Assembly (NCBI GenBank): GCA_023422635.1
Contig: JAFAGO010000035.1
Location: 1-64,000 of the forward strand
Direction: 5' to 3'
DNA: 64,000 bases
Source: Bacteroidota bacterium
Lineage (GTDB): Bacteria; Bacteroidota; Bacteroidia; Flavobacteriales; Weeksellaceae
How positions within the stretch are numbered: position 1 is the first letter of the stretch; the number at the start of each line of letters is the position of its first letter. The notes beneath the pieces were generated by a model. The model was given only the letters and a program-made list of their open reading frames with translations. It did not search any database and was not told where the DNA came from. Positions 18,693 through 27,631 of this stretch are shown piece after piece. The position numbers and the translations under genes are program-made.

Positions 18693-19367
18693 CTGGTTTC
18701 CAGACGTTTCCTTTACCAAAATCTTGATGTAATGGTTTGAAATGAAAGAACAAATCGTACTAAAATTGTATTCTTTTTTCTCCGCAATCAAAGGTAAAGT
18801 TTTTATTCAACATCTAAAATCACATATTATAAAATTGAATGTCCTTTATTAGTCATCATAATAAAATCCAATAACGGTATTGTCATTTCCACAAAGGAGA
18901 AATCTCTGATTATAAAAGAGATTCTTCATTACACTTTGCTTCATTCTGAATGAAAAATTACAACGTGTTACTAAGAACGGATCTTCTTAAAAAAGAAAAA
19001 AGCAAAAAAACCGTTAACTATATGTTAACTTATACTAAAATAAGTTAAATTAATGTTAAATGTTTTCAATTTTTAAACATTTGTTTTAAGCCGAATAGCT
19101 ATTATTCACTTCAATGTCGTATTTAAGATAACCTCGAGTTTTAGCGCTTATATAGACTGTTTTCAAACCTTAGATTTCAGTGCAAATACCATAAAAATTT
19201 TACCTTATCTTCAAACACAAGATAAGCTTCTAATTTGTCATACATTTTATGATAACAGTATCCGTTTTCTTCGCTATAAATAAGAATATTCAAAAGTAGA
19301 TTCTTATTAAATAGGAATTAATCACACAAAAACGCTTTCCAGATTCAATTCTTTCTCTTAATTTTAG
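18693..19367. other. Large intergenic region with clustered palindromes
   Basis: No gene is supported here. Notable structures are the cluster at 19010-19082 and a perfect 8-bp hairpin at 19204-19226. The cluster includes GTTAAC-tatat-GTTAAC, AACTTA-N8-TAAGTT, and AAATGTTT (19058-19065) opposite AAACATTT (19075-19082). None is followed by a T-run, so they look regulatory rather than terminating. The GH127 operon promoter is at the right end: TAATTTTA at 19359-19366 is a weak -7 element. Confidence 0.4.
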
Positions 19368-19386
19368 AAGTGTTAAAAAAACAATT
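19368..19386 (+). promoter_or_regulatory. Predicted AraR operator, site A (GH127 operon)
   Basis: The sequence reads AAGTGT-N7-ACAATT, one mismatch from the palindrome AAGTGT-N7-ACACTT shared with four other sites. It directly follows the weak -7 element TAATTTTA, the same layout as at the susC promoter. Assignment to AraR is inferred from the genes controlled. Confidence 0.6.
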
Positions 19387-19399
19387 AATCCCTTATCAA

Positions 19400-21946
19400 A
19401 TGTTTCCTAACAATAATCAATTTCCCCAATTGAAAGATTTCGTCATACGCTCATGTTCGATTTTTTTATCCTCTCCCATTGTTTTCGGTAAATTTCAAAA
19501 TTTTGGGATTGTTTTAGGAAGCCGTTTCAAAAAAAACATCATCACTTCTTCTTTTAATATCGCTAAAAGTTTCAGTGCTTTTTTTCTGTTTATTTCCGTA
19601 GGATTCAACTCACAAACTTCATCTGTTATTTCGTACTTTCCACTTTCTTCAATCCATCTAACAGAAAGTAAATTTAGTGAAGCACAAAATGCAGATTTAA
19701 AATATATTCTTGCATTGAATCCAGATCGCCTTCTAGCGCCGTATCTCAAAGAATCGGGACTTCAACCAAAAGCCGAAAATTATACCAACTGGGAAAATAC
19801 TGGTTTGGATGGACATATCGGTGGACATTATATTTCTGCATTGTCGTTAATGTACGCTTCCACTGGAGATAAAGCCATCAAGGAAAAATTAGATTACGTT
19901 ATTAATGAATTAGAACGTTGTCAAAAAGCTTCAGGAAATGGTTACATTTCGGGAGTTCCGAATGGTAAAAAAATCTGGAAAGAAATTTCCGAAGGCAATA
20001 TTCGTGCTTCCACTTTTGGGCTGAATGATCGTTGGGTTCCGTTGTACAATATTCATAAAGTCTTTTCAGGATTGAAAGATGCCTATTATTTCACTGGAAA
20101 TGAAAAGGCAAAATCAATGCTCATCAAGTTGACCGATTGGATGGCAAATGATGTGAAAGATTTAACTGAAACGCAAATTCAAGAGATGCTTCGTTCTGAA
20201 CATGGAGGTTTAAATGAAGTTTTTGCGGATGTTTATGCGATTACAAAAGATTCAAAATACTTGGATTTAGCGAAGAAGTTTTCGCATCACGCCATTCTCG
20301 ATCCACTGTTGGCGCACGAAGATAAATTGACGGGAATTCACGCCAATACTCAAATTCCCAAGGTAATTGGTTTTAAAAGAATTGCCGATTTAGAAAACAA
20401 TAAACAATGGAATTCCGCAGCCGATTTTTTCTGGCATAACGTTGTTGAAAAACGTTCGGTTGTGATTGGTGGAAATTCGGTTTCGGAGCATTTCAATCCG
20501 ACCAACGATTTTTCTGGAATGATAAAAAGCATCGAAGGTCCAGAAACGTGCAACACCTACAATATGCTGAAATTAACCGCACAATTGTACGCAACTTCAG
20601 GAAAATCTTCCTACATGGATTATTACGAAAGGGCGCTTTACAACCACATTCTTTCTACCGAAAATCGAGAAAAGGGAGGCTTTGTATATTTCACGCCGAT
20701 GCGCCCTGGACATTACCGCGTGTATTCGCAACCGCAAACCAGCTTTTGGTGTTGCGTTGGTTCAGGAATCGAAAATCACGCAAAATATGGCGAAATGATT
20801 TATGCTCATTCTGGAAATGATCTGATTGTGAATCTCTTTATTCCATCCACCCTTTCTTGGGCAGAAAGCAAATTAATCCTTCAGCAAACCAATAATTTTC
20901 CGAACGAATCTTCTACGAAGTTGGTTTTCAAGTCGACCAATAAAAGAGAATTTCATTTAAAAATAAGAATTCCGGAATGGACTTCTTTCGAAAAAATTTC
21001 AGCAAAGGTAAACGGTAAAAATGTTCAACCTTCAAAAGATGAAAACGGTTATCTCACCATTTCAAAAAAATGGAAAAAAGGCGACACCGTTGAACTAAAT
21101 TTCCCAATGCATCTTTCAGCAGAGCAACTTCCGGATGGTTCTGATTATTATGCCTTTAAATATGGACCTGTCGTTTTGGCAGCGAGTTATGGAAAAGAAA
21201 ATCAAATCGGACTTTTTGCAGATGATAGTCGTGGCGGACATATCGCACACGGACCACAAATTCCGTTGAACGATATTCCTACTATTCTCGGAAGTTCAAA
21301 AGACGTTTTAAATCACGTTCAACCTGTTGCTAGAAAACCATTAACGTTTACAATTTCAGGTTTATATCCGCAAAATCAATTTGCAAATGGTTTTGAATTA
21401 AAACCATTCTACGATATTGTTGAAGAACGCTATATTTTATATTGGCCACAAGCTGACGCTGATAAAATCGAAGAAATTCAAAAGAAAAAAGCATTGGAAG
21501 AAGCCGAAACCAGGAAATTGAATTCGGTAACGGTCGATCAAATTGCGCTTGGTGAACAACAACCAGAAAATGACCATTTTTTTGAAAGTAAAGATGCCTA
21601 TGATGGCTATATGGAAGATCGACATTTCCGCGATGCGAGAGGTTGGTTTAGTTATCAAATGCGAAATCCGAAAAAAGATGCGAAATTCTTATATCTCTCG
21701 TATTTCGATGCTCAAAGAAATCGGCAACTGAATATTGAAATTAACGACCAAAAAATTCTTACAAAAGAACTGCAAGGAACTGGAGGAAACTCGCTTCAAT
21801 ACACATTAATTGAAATTCCGAAGACATTGCAATCATCAGAAAAATTGACTTTAAAATTCATCGGCAACCAAGATCAATTGACCGGTAGAATTGTAGAAGT
21901 ACGACTGTTAAACCAAAACATACAAAACACTATTGCCCCTAACTAA
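19400..21946 (+). CDS. GH127 beta-L-arabinofuranosidase-like enzyme
   Basis: The product of about 848 residues belongs to glycoside hydrolase family 127 (formerly DUF1680), which removes beta-L-arabinofuranose and related units from plant glycans. Key blocks are GLDGHIGGHYISALSLMYAST, PETCNTYNMLKLT and FWCCVGSGIENHAKYGE; these hold the cysteine and glutamate cluster that in characterised members binds zinc and provides the cysteine nucleophile. A C-terminal beta domain (about the last 140 residues) is appended. The hydrophobic export signal (SFSAFFLFISVGF) lies unusually far in, about 57 residues after the ATG at 19400. A GTG at 19370 lies inside the operator and is unlikely to be the start. 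It is first in a plus-strand operon. Confidence 0.82.
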   Translation: MFPNNNQFPQLKDFVIRSCSIFLSSPIVFGKFQNFGIVLGSRFKKNIITSSFNIAKSFSAFFLFISVGFNSQTSSVISYFPLSSIHLTESKFSEAQNADLKYILALNPDRLLAPYLKESGLQPKAENYTNWENTGLDGHIGGHYISALSLMYASTGDKAIKEKLDYVINELERCQKASGNGYISGVPNGKKIWKEISEGNIRASTFGLNDRWVPLYNIHKVFSGLKDAYYFTGNEKAKSMLIKLTDWMANDVKDLTETQIQEMLRSEHGGLNEVFADVYAITKDSKYLDLAKKFSHHAILDPLLAHEDKLTGIHANTQIPKVIGFKRIADLENNKQWNSAADFFWHNVVEKRSVVIGGNSVSEHFNPTNDFSGMIKSIEGPETCNTYNMLKLTAQLYATSGKSSYMDYYERALYNHILSTENREKGGFVYFTPMRPGHYRVYSQPQTSFWCCVGSGIENHAKYGEMIYAHSGNDLIVNLFIPSTLSWAESKLILQQTNNFPNESSTKLVFKSTNKREFHLKIRIPEWTSFEKISAKVNGKNVQPSKDENGYLTISKKWKKGDTVELNFPMHLSAEQLPDGSDYYAFKYGPVVLAASYGKENQIGLFADDSRGGHIAHGPQIPLNDIPTILGSSKDVLNHVQPVARKPLTFTISGLYPQNQFANGFELKPFYDIVEERYILYWPQADADKIEEIQKKKALEEAETRKLNSVTVDQIALGEQQPENDHFFESKDAYDGYMEDRHFRDARGWFSYQMRNPKKDAKFLYLSYFDAQRNRQLNIEINDQKILTKELQGTGGNSLQYTLIEIPKTLQSSEKLTLKFIGNQDQLTGRIVEVRLLNQNIQNTIAPN

Positions 21947-21972
21947 ATGTTGAATCCTAACGCCAAAGTACG

Positions 21973-23883
21973 ATGAACTCATTTCTCAAATCCCTCCTAT
22001 TTCTACTAATCTCCATTTGCTGCACCTCAATGTATGGAAAAATAAAACTTCCAACTTTGGTCTCCGATGGAATGGTGTTGCAGCGCGATCAAAAACTCAA
22101 TATTTGGGGATACGCCGATCCTAATGAAAAGATTGAAATAACATTTCTACATAAAAAACATTCTACAAAAGCAGATTCAAAAGGAAACTGGAAAGTTGAA
22201 ATTCCTGCTCAAAAATTTGGTGGACCTTATGAAATGAAAATCAATGAGATTACTCTTAAAAACATTTTAATTGGTGATGTTTGGTTGGCTTCTGGACAAT
22301 CCAACATGGAGCTTCCCATGCGCAGATTAACACCGTTATATCAAAAGGAAATCGATAATGCAAACAATACCCAAATTCGTTTTTTCACGGTTCCACAGCA
22401 ATACAATTTCAAAGCACCACAAAACGATTTGAATGGCGGAAAATGGGAAGAAACCAATCCCGAAACATTGCTTAATTTTTCAGGTGTTGCGTATTTTTTC
22501 GCAAAGAAAATTCAAGAAGACATTAAAGTTCCTGTAGGGATTATTCATACAAGTTTGGGCGGTTCTCCAGTTCAAGCGTGGATGGATACCAATTCTCTCA
22601 AAAAATATCCTGAATATTTAGCAGAAGCGGAAAAATGGAAAAACGACGATTTGATTAAAACTACAGAATCCAACGAATCCGCGCTAAGCAAAGCTTGGTT
22701 TGAGGAGCTCAACCAAAGCGATATTGGTCTTCATCAACATTGGGAAGATTTCAATTTGAACGATTCCGCTTGGAAAACAATGAATATTCCAGGTTCTTGG
22801 GAAGATGTGGAAGGAAACTTTGATGGTTCGGTTTGGTTTAGAAAAGAAATTACGCTTCCAAAAGGTGCAGAAAATAAAACCGCATTTCTGAATTTAGGAA
22901 GAATTAAAGATGCCGACGAAACATACATCAATGGAAAAAAAGTTGGAAACGTAACTTACGAATATCCACCTCGTTGGTACGATATTCCTGCCGGCATTCT
23001 TAAAGAAGGAAAAAATGTTATTGCAATTCGCGTTACCAATGGAAATGGGAAAGGACAATTTATTGCCGATAAACCGTATTACTTGGAGTTTGAGGGTAAA
23101 AAAATAAACCTCGAAGGACCTTGGAAGTATAAAGTCGCAGCTAAAATGGAAAAAATGGCGCCAGGACAAACGTTTATCCGTTGGAAACCAACAGGTTTAT
23201 ACAACCAAATGATTCATCCATTAATCAATTATAAAGTAAAAGGATTTTTGTGGTATCAAGGTGAAAGCAATACTGGTAAACCTCAAGAATATGGCGATTT
23301 ATTGTCAACAATGATTTCCGATTGGAGAACAAAATTCAACGAAAAAGATGCGCCTTTTTTAATCGTTCAACTGGCGAATTTTATGGAAGCGAAAACGCAA
23401 CCGATTGAAAGCAATTGGGCAGAATTACGCTATGAACAGCGAAAAGTTTCACTAGAAGTTCCCAACACAGGATTGGCAATAACCATCGATATTGGCGAAT
23501 GGAATGACATTCATCCTCTAAATAAAAAAACAGTGGGCGATCGCTTAGCGCTTCTTGCAGAAAAAATTGCGTATCGTAAAAACATTGTTGCAGATGGTCC
23601 TAGCTATGATTCATTCAAAATAGAAGGCAATCAAATCCGCATCAGTTTTAAAAAAGGAACCAATAATCTTAAAAATGTAAATGAATTAAAAGGTTTCTCC
23701 ATTAAAGGAGATGACGGAAAATGGCATTGGGCAAACGCAAAAACTGAAAACAATCAAGTGGTGGTTTCAAGCGAAAACACTCAGCATCCAACAGCCGTTC
23801 GATACGATTGGGCCGACAATCCAAATGGAAATTTATACAATCAAGAAGGTTTGCCCGCATCACCCTTTACTACAGAAAACTAA
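21973..23883 (+). CDS. Sialate O-acetylesterase-family carbohydrate esterase
   Basis: The 636-residue secreted protein (signal peptide up to about residue 22) has the SASA/SGNH esterase signature GQSNM with Ser110 as nucleophile, a second block FLWYQGESNTG, and the Asp/His block NDIHPLNKKTVGDR. A beta-sandwich of the GH2 sugar-binding type is inserted between (about residues 245-380, with SWEDVEGNFDGSVWFRKEI). In xylan loci such proteins remove acetyl groups from xylose residues; the family name reflects other members. The position between GH127 and a pentoside importer, with GH10 and GH67 downstream, supports an acetylxylan role here. Confidence 0.8.
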   Translation: MNSFLKSLLFLLISICCTSMYGKIKLPTLVSDGMVLQRDQKLNIWGYADPNEKIEITFLHKKHSTKADSKGNWKVEIPAQKFGGPYEMKINEITLKNILIGDVWLASGQSNMELPMRRLTPLYQKEIDNANNTQIRFFTVPQQYNFKAPQNDLNGGKWEETNPETLLNFSGVAYFFAKKIQEDIKVPVGIIHTSLGGSPVQAWMDTNSLKKYPEYLAEAEKWKNDDLIKTTESNESALSKAWFEELNQSDIGLHQHWEDFNLNDSAWKTMNIPGSWEDVEGNFDGSVWFRKEITLPKGAENKTAFLNLGRIKDADETYINGKKVGNVTYEYPPRWYDIPAGILKEGKNVIAIRVTNGNGKGQFIADKPYYLEFEGKKINLEGPWKYKVAAKMEKMAPGQTFIRWKPTGLYNQMIHPLINYKVKGFLWYQGESNTGKPQEYGDLLSTMISDWRTKFNEKDAPFLIVQLANFMEAKTQPIESNWAELRYEQRKVSLEVPNTGLAITIDIGEWNDIHPLNKKTVGDRLALLAEKIAYRKNIVADGPSYDSFKIEGNQIRISFKKGTNNLKNVNELKGFSIKGDDGKWHWANAKTENNQVVVSSENTQHPTAVRYDWADNPNGNLYNQEGLPASPFTTEN

Positions 23884-23907
23884 AACTAAAGTCTACGATC
23901 CCTTACA

Positions 23908-25323
23908 ATGAATACACTATCCCCAAACGCTACAGAAGCCAAAGGCTTTTATAAACTCTCTTGGCTGCAACGCATCGGTTTTGGTTCTGGCGACCTCGCA
24001 CAAAACCTTATTTATCAAACCGTTGCGCAATATTTATTGATTTTTTATACCAATGTTTACGGATTACCCGCAGCAACGGCAGCAATTATGTTTTTAATTG
24101 TTCGATTGGTAGATGTTGTTTGGGATCCACTTGTGGGCGCGTATGTGGATAAAAACAATCCAAAATGGGGAAAATACCGCTCCTACTTGGTTTTGGGTGG
24201 AATTCCATTAACAGGCTTTGCGATATTATGTTTCTGGAATGGCTTCTCTGGATCGCTTACATACGCGTATATCACCTACGTAGGACTTTCAATGTGCTAT
24301 ACTTTAATCAATGTACCGTACGGTGCGCTTAACGCATCATTAACCAGAGATACCAACGAAATTACAACACTTACTTCTGTAAGAATGTTTTTAGCGAATT
24401 TAGGTGGACTTGCGGTGGCGTATGGAATTCCTATTATCGTAAAAACACTATCTCCAGATGGTAAAATTAACTCAGCGGAATCAGGCAACGCATGGTTTAT
24501 CACAATGACGATTTATGCGTGTATCGGACTCGCATTGCTCATCTTCTGTTTTTCTCAAACAAAAGAACGGGTGGTAATGAATGATGAAGATACAGCCGAT
24601 GTAAAAGTTTCAGATCTTTGGAATGAATTCAAACATAATCGCCCACTTCGCGTTTTAGCATTCTTCTTTATCACCGCGTTTGCAATGATGGCGATAGGAA
24701 ATTCCGCTGGTTCCTACTATATGATTTATAATGTACATGCTCCAGATATGCTTCCCTATTTTGCTGCTTTAGGTTCCTTTCCTGCATTTATTTTTATGCC
24801 AATGGTCCCTGCAATAAAACGATGGATCGGCAAGAAAAAAATGTTTTACGTTTTTCTTACCATAGCCATTTTTGGGATGGCACTTTTGTACATAATCTCT
24901 GTAGTCCCTTCATTTAAAGATCAAGTTTGGTTAGTAATGGTAGCCCAATTTGTAAAATCTACTGGGGTAATTGTCGCAACCGGCTATATGTGGGCGCTGG
25001 TTCCTGAAGTAATTTCCTTTGGTGAATATACGACTGGCAAAAGAATTTCTGGAATTGTAAACGCACTTACGGGAATCTTTTTCAAAGCGGGAATGGCTTT
25101 GGGTGGCGTTGTTCCAGGATTTGTTTTGGCGTTTGTACAATTTGATGAGAAAAATGCAATTTCTCAATCCGCTTTTGCAGAACAGGGAATTCTTTGGTTG
25201 GTTGCCGTAATTCCTGCAATCCTTATCATTTTAGCGATGTTCATTATTTCTAAATATGAATTAGAAGACGATGTAATTGATAAAATCAACATGGAAATTG
25301 AACAAAGACACTTGAAATCTTAA
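23908..25323 (+). CDS. GPH-family sugar/cation symporter (MFS)
   Basis: The 471-residue protein has 12 predicted membrane helices and belongs to the glycoside-pentoside-hexuronide:cation symporter family. Signatures are GSGDLAQNLIYQ near the N-terminus and RLVDVVWDPLVGAYVDKN with KWGKYRSYLV in the first cytoplasmic loop. XynP-type and UidB-type members import xylosides or glucuronides. In this operon it probably imports xylo-oligosaccharides or arabino-xylosides, which the cytoplasmic GH43 downstream can cleave. The inner membrane location is clear; the substrate is inferred. Confidence 0.85.
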   Translation: MNTLSPNATEAKGFYKLSWLQRIGFGSGDLAQNLIYQTVAQYLLIFYTNVYGLPAATAAIMFLIVRLVDVVWDPLVGAYVDKNNPKWGKYRSYLVLGGIPLTGFAILCFWNGFSGSLTYAYITYVGLSMCYTLINVPYGALNASLTRDTNEITTLTSVRMFLANLGGLAVAYGIPIIVKTLSPDGKINSAESGNAWFITMTIYACIGLALLIFCFSQTKERVVMNDEDTADVKVSDLWNEFKHNRPLRVLAFFFITAFAMMAIGNSAGSYYMIYNVHAPDMLPYFAALGSFPAFIFMPMVPAIKRWIGKKKMFYVFLTIAIFGMALLYIISVVPSFKDQVWLVMVAQFVKSTGVIVATGYMWALVPEVISFGEYTTGKRISGIVNALTGIFFKAGMALGGVVPGFVLAFVQFDEKNAISQSAFAEQGILWLVAVIPAILIILAMFIISKYELEDDVIDKINMEIEQRHLKS

Positions 25324-25353
25324 ATAAACTTATTCTTCTAAAAACATATCCCT

Positions 25354-26469
25354 ATGAAATCGATACTTAAATTTATTTGCATTGCTGCGCTCGCCGTCTC
25401 GTGTACAAGTGTGAGCAAAATCCAAAAGAATGATTCAATTGGCGAAGCGTACAAAGGAAAATTCTATATCGGAACGGCAATGAATCTCCCTCAAATTCAC
25501 GGAGAAGATCAAAAATCATTGAACATTATTAAAAAAGATTTCACTGCAATTGTTGCAGAAAATTGTATGAAATCGATGTTTCTTCAACCAGAAGAAGGAA
25601 AATTCTTTTTCGATGATGCCGACAAGTTCGTGAATTTCGGACTGGAAAACGGAAAATTCGTCACCGGTCACGTTTTAATCTGGCATTCTCAAGCACCAAA
25701 ATGGTTCTTTGTTGATAAAGAAGGAAAAAATGTTTCTCCAGAAGTTCTCAAACAAAGAATGAAAACCCACATCAACACCGTTGTTTCCCGATACAAAGGA
25801 AAAATTAAAGGTTGGGATGTGGTGAATGAAGCCATCATGGAAGACGGCTCCTATCGCAAAAGCAAATTCTACGAAATTTTGGGCGAAGAATTTATTCCAT
25901 TGGCATTTCAATATGCACATGAAGCAGATCCAAATGCGGAACTATACTACAACGATTACAACGAATGGCACGAAGGAAAACGTAAAACCATCAAAAAACT
26001 CATTCAAGATTTAAAAAAACGCGGATTACGAATTGATGCCATAGGTATGCAAGCCCATTTCGGAATGGACAATCCAACTTTAGCTGAATATGAAGCTACC
26101 ATTCAAGATTATATTGCAGAAGGTGTTCACGTTAGCATTACCGAATTGGATTTGAGTCCACTTCCTTCTCCTTGGGGAACTTCTGCAAATATTGCCGATA
26201 CACAAGCCTATCAAGAAAAAATGAATCCATATAAAAATGGGCTCCCGAAAAATGTGGAACTGGATTGGGACAATCATTTGGTCGACTTCTTTAGATTACT
26301 CTTGAAATACGAAAAACATATTGACAGAGTTACTTTTTGGGGCGTTAGCGATGGCGATTCCTGGAAAAACGATTTCCCAGTAAAAGGAAGAACGGATTAT
26401 CCGCTATTATTCAATCGAAATTTTAAACCAAAACCAGTCGTTCAAAAATTGATTGATTTAACAAAATAG
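25354..26469 (+). CDS. GH10 endo-1,4-beta-xylanase lipoprotein
   Basis: The 371-residue enzyme has a lipoprotein signal with lipobox AVSC (Cys17), so it is probably bound to the outer membrane or periplasmic face. The GH10 catalytic glutamates are Glu159 in WDVVNEA (acid/base) and Glu264 in ITELDL (nucleophile). The substrate-binding blocks GHVLIWHSQAPKW and YYNDYN are present, as is the WGVSDGDSW stretch. It cuts the xylan backbone. No carbohydrate-binding module is attached. Confidence 0.92.
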   Translation: MKSILKFICIAALAVSCTSVSKIQKNDSIGEAYKGKFYIGTAMNLPQIHGEDQKSLNIIKKDFTAIVAENCMKSMFLQPEEGKFFFDDADKFVNFGLENGKFVTGHVLIWHSQAPKWFFVDKEGKNVSPEVLKQRMKTHINTVVSRYKGKIKGWDVVNEAIMEDGSYRKSKFYEILGEEFIPLAFQYAHEADPNAELYYNDYNEWHEGKRKTIKKLIQDLKKRGLRIDAIGMQAHFGMDNPTLAEYEATIQDYIAEGVHVSITELDLSPLPSPWGTSANIADTQAYQEKMNPYKNGLPKNVELDWDNHLVDFFRLLLKYEKHIDRVTFWGVSDGDSWKNDFPVKGRTDYPLLFNRNFKPKPVVQKLIDLTK

Positions 26470-26502
26470 ATTTCAGAAGTTAAATGTGGGATTTCAGAAG
26501 TT
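26469..26502. repeat. 13-bp direct repeat in an intercistronic spacer
   Basis: GATTTCAGAAGTT occurs at 26469-26481 and again at 26490-26502. A related GATGTCAGAAGT lies in the transketolase spacer at about 31336. The region around 26527 also carries a fragment of a TCATTCTGAG-type dispersed repeat. Confidence 0.6.
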
Positions 26503-26585
26503 GTTAGTCAGAATTCTTATTGACAATGTCATTCTGAGGCTCAGGAAGAATATTCAAATAAAAATTAAATACAGCAAAAAATAAA

Positions 26586-27551
26586 ATGAAAAAAGCAAAA
26601 TACCTATTCCCAAACGATTATATGGCAGATCCTTCCGTACACGTATTTAATGGGAAAATTTACATTTACCCTTCTCACGATCGTGAAAGCGGAATCGAAG
26701 AAAACGACAACGGCGATCATTTCGATATGAATGATTACCATGTTTTTTCAATGGATGATATTGAAACCGGCGATGTTACCGATCATGGCGTAGCCCTTTC
26801 CGTAAGCGATATTCCTTGGGCAGGAAGACAGCTTTGGGATTGCGATGTTGCCCACAAAAACGGCAAATATTACTTGTATTTTCCACTAAAAGATCGCAAC
26901 GATATTTTTAGAATCGGTGTTGCCGTAAGCGATTCTCCCACAGGTCCATTTATACCAGAACCTCATCCCATGTATGGAAGCTACAGTATCGATACTTGCG
27001 TATTTGAGGATAACGGAAATTATTACCTCTATTTCGGAGGAATTTGGGGCGGTCAACTACAACGTTATCGAGACAACAAAGCTCTAGAATGTGCTATTCT
27101 TCCTAACGACAACGAAAAAGCGCTACGTTCGAAAGTCGCAAAATTAACCGACGATATGCTGCAATTTGCAGAAGAACCGAGAGATGTAATAATTCTGGAT
27201 GAAAATGGAGAAGAACTTCTTCACGGAGATCCACATCGATTCTTCGAAGCATCTTGGATGCACAAATACAACGGAAAATATTACTTCTCTTATTCCACGG
27301 GCGACACCCATTTTTTATGCTACGCAATTGGCGATAATCCGTACGGACCTTTCACTTATCAAGGGGAAATTTTAACGCCAGTCGTGGGTTGGACTACGCA
27401 TCATAGCATTGTGGAGTTCAGGGGGAAATGGTATTTATTCTTCCACGATTCCGTTCCAAGTGGTGGAAAAACGTGGTTAAGAAGTATGAAAGTCATCGAA
27501 TTGGAATACGACGAAAACGGTAAAATTAAAACCATTGAAGGGTTAGGATAG
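26586..27551 (+). CDS. GH43 glycosidase, probably intracellular beta-xylosidase
   Basis: The 321-residue protein is a single-domain GH43 enzyme. The three catalytic acids of the five-bladed propeller are visible: Asp15 in YMADPSVHVF (base), Asp136 in YSIDTCVFED (pKa modulator) and Glu221 in RFFEASWMHKYNGKYYFSY (acid). There is no signal peptide, so it should act in the cytoplasm on imported oligosaccharides. The closest known activities in this GH43 branch are beta-xylosidase and alpha-L-arabinofuranosidase; the neighbouring xylanase and glucuronidase favour the first. Confidence 0.82.
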   Translation: MKKAKYLFPNDYMADPSVHVFNGKIYIYPSHDRESGIEENDNGDHFDMNDYHVFSMDDIETGDVTDHGVALSVSDIPWAGRQLWDCDVAHKNGKYYLYFPLKDRNDIFRIGVAVSDSPTGPFIPEPHPMYGSYSIDTCVFEDNGNYYLYFGGIWGGQLQRYRDNKALECAILPNDNEKALRSKVAKLTDDMLQFAEEPRDVIILDENGEELLHGDPHRFFEASWMHKYNGKYYFSYSTGDTHFLCYAIGDNPYGPFTYQGEILTPVVGWTTHHSIVEFRGKWYLFFHDSVPSGGKTWLRSMKVIELEYDENGKIKTIEGLG

Positions 27552-27631
27552 TTGTCGCTTGATGGTTATCGGTTGTCAGTTTTTCATCTTCAAACATCGA
27601 ACATCGGACTTCAAACATTAAAACAAAACAA
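27552..27631. repeat. Degenerate short-word repeat spacer
   Basis: The 80-base spacer between the GH43 and GH67 genes contains repeating words (CAAACATCGAACATCGG, TCAAACAT). Read on the minus strand it contains ACTGACAACCGATAACCATCAA, whose parts recur in the 31330-31410 spacer. It looks like a short intergenic repeat family rather than coding DNA. Confidence 0.45.

Noticed and set aside
18931..18936. ACACTT considered as part of an AraR site
   Set aside because: The partner half-site at the right spacing reads GAGATT, which does not match.
19204..19226. An 8-bp hairpin considered as a terminator
   Set aside because: No T-run follows on either strand and no gene ends nearby.
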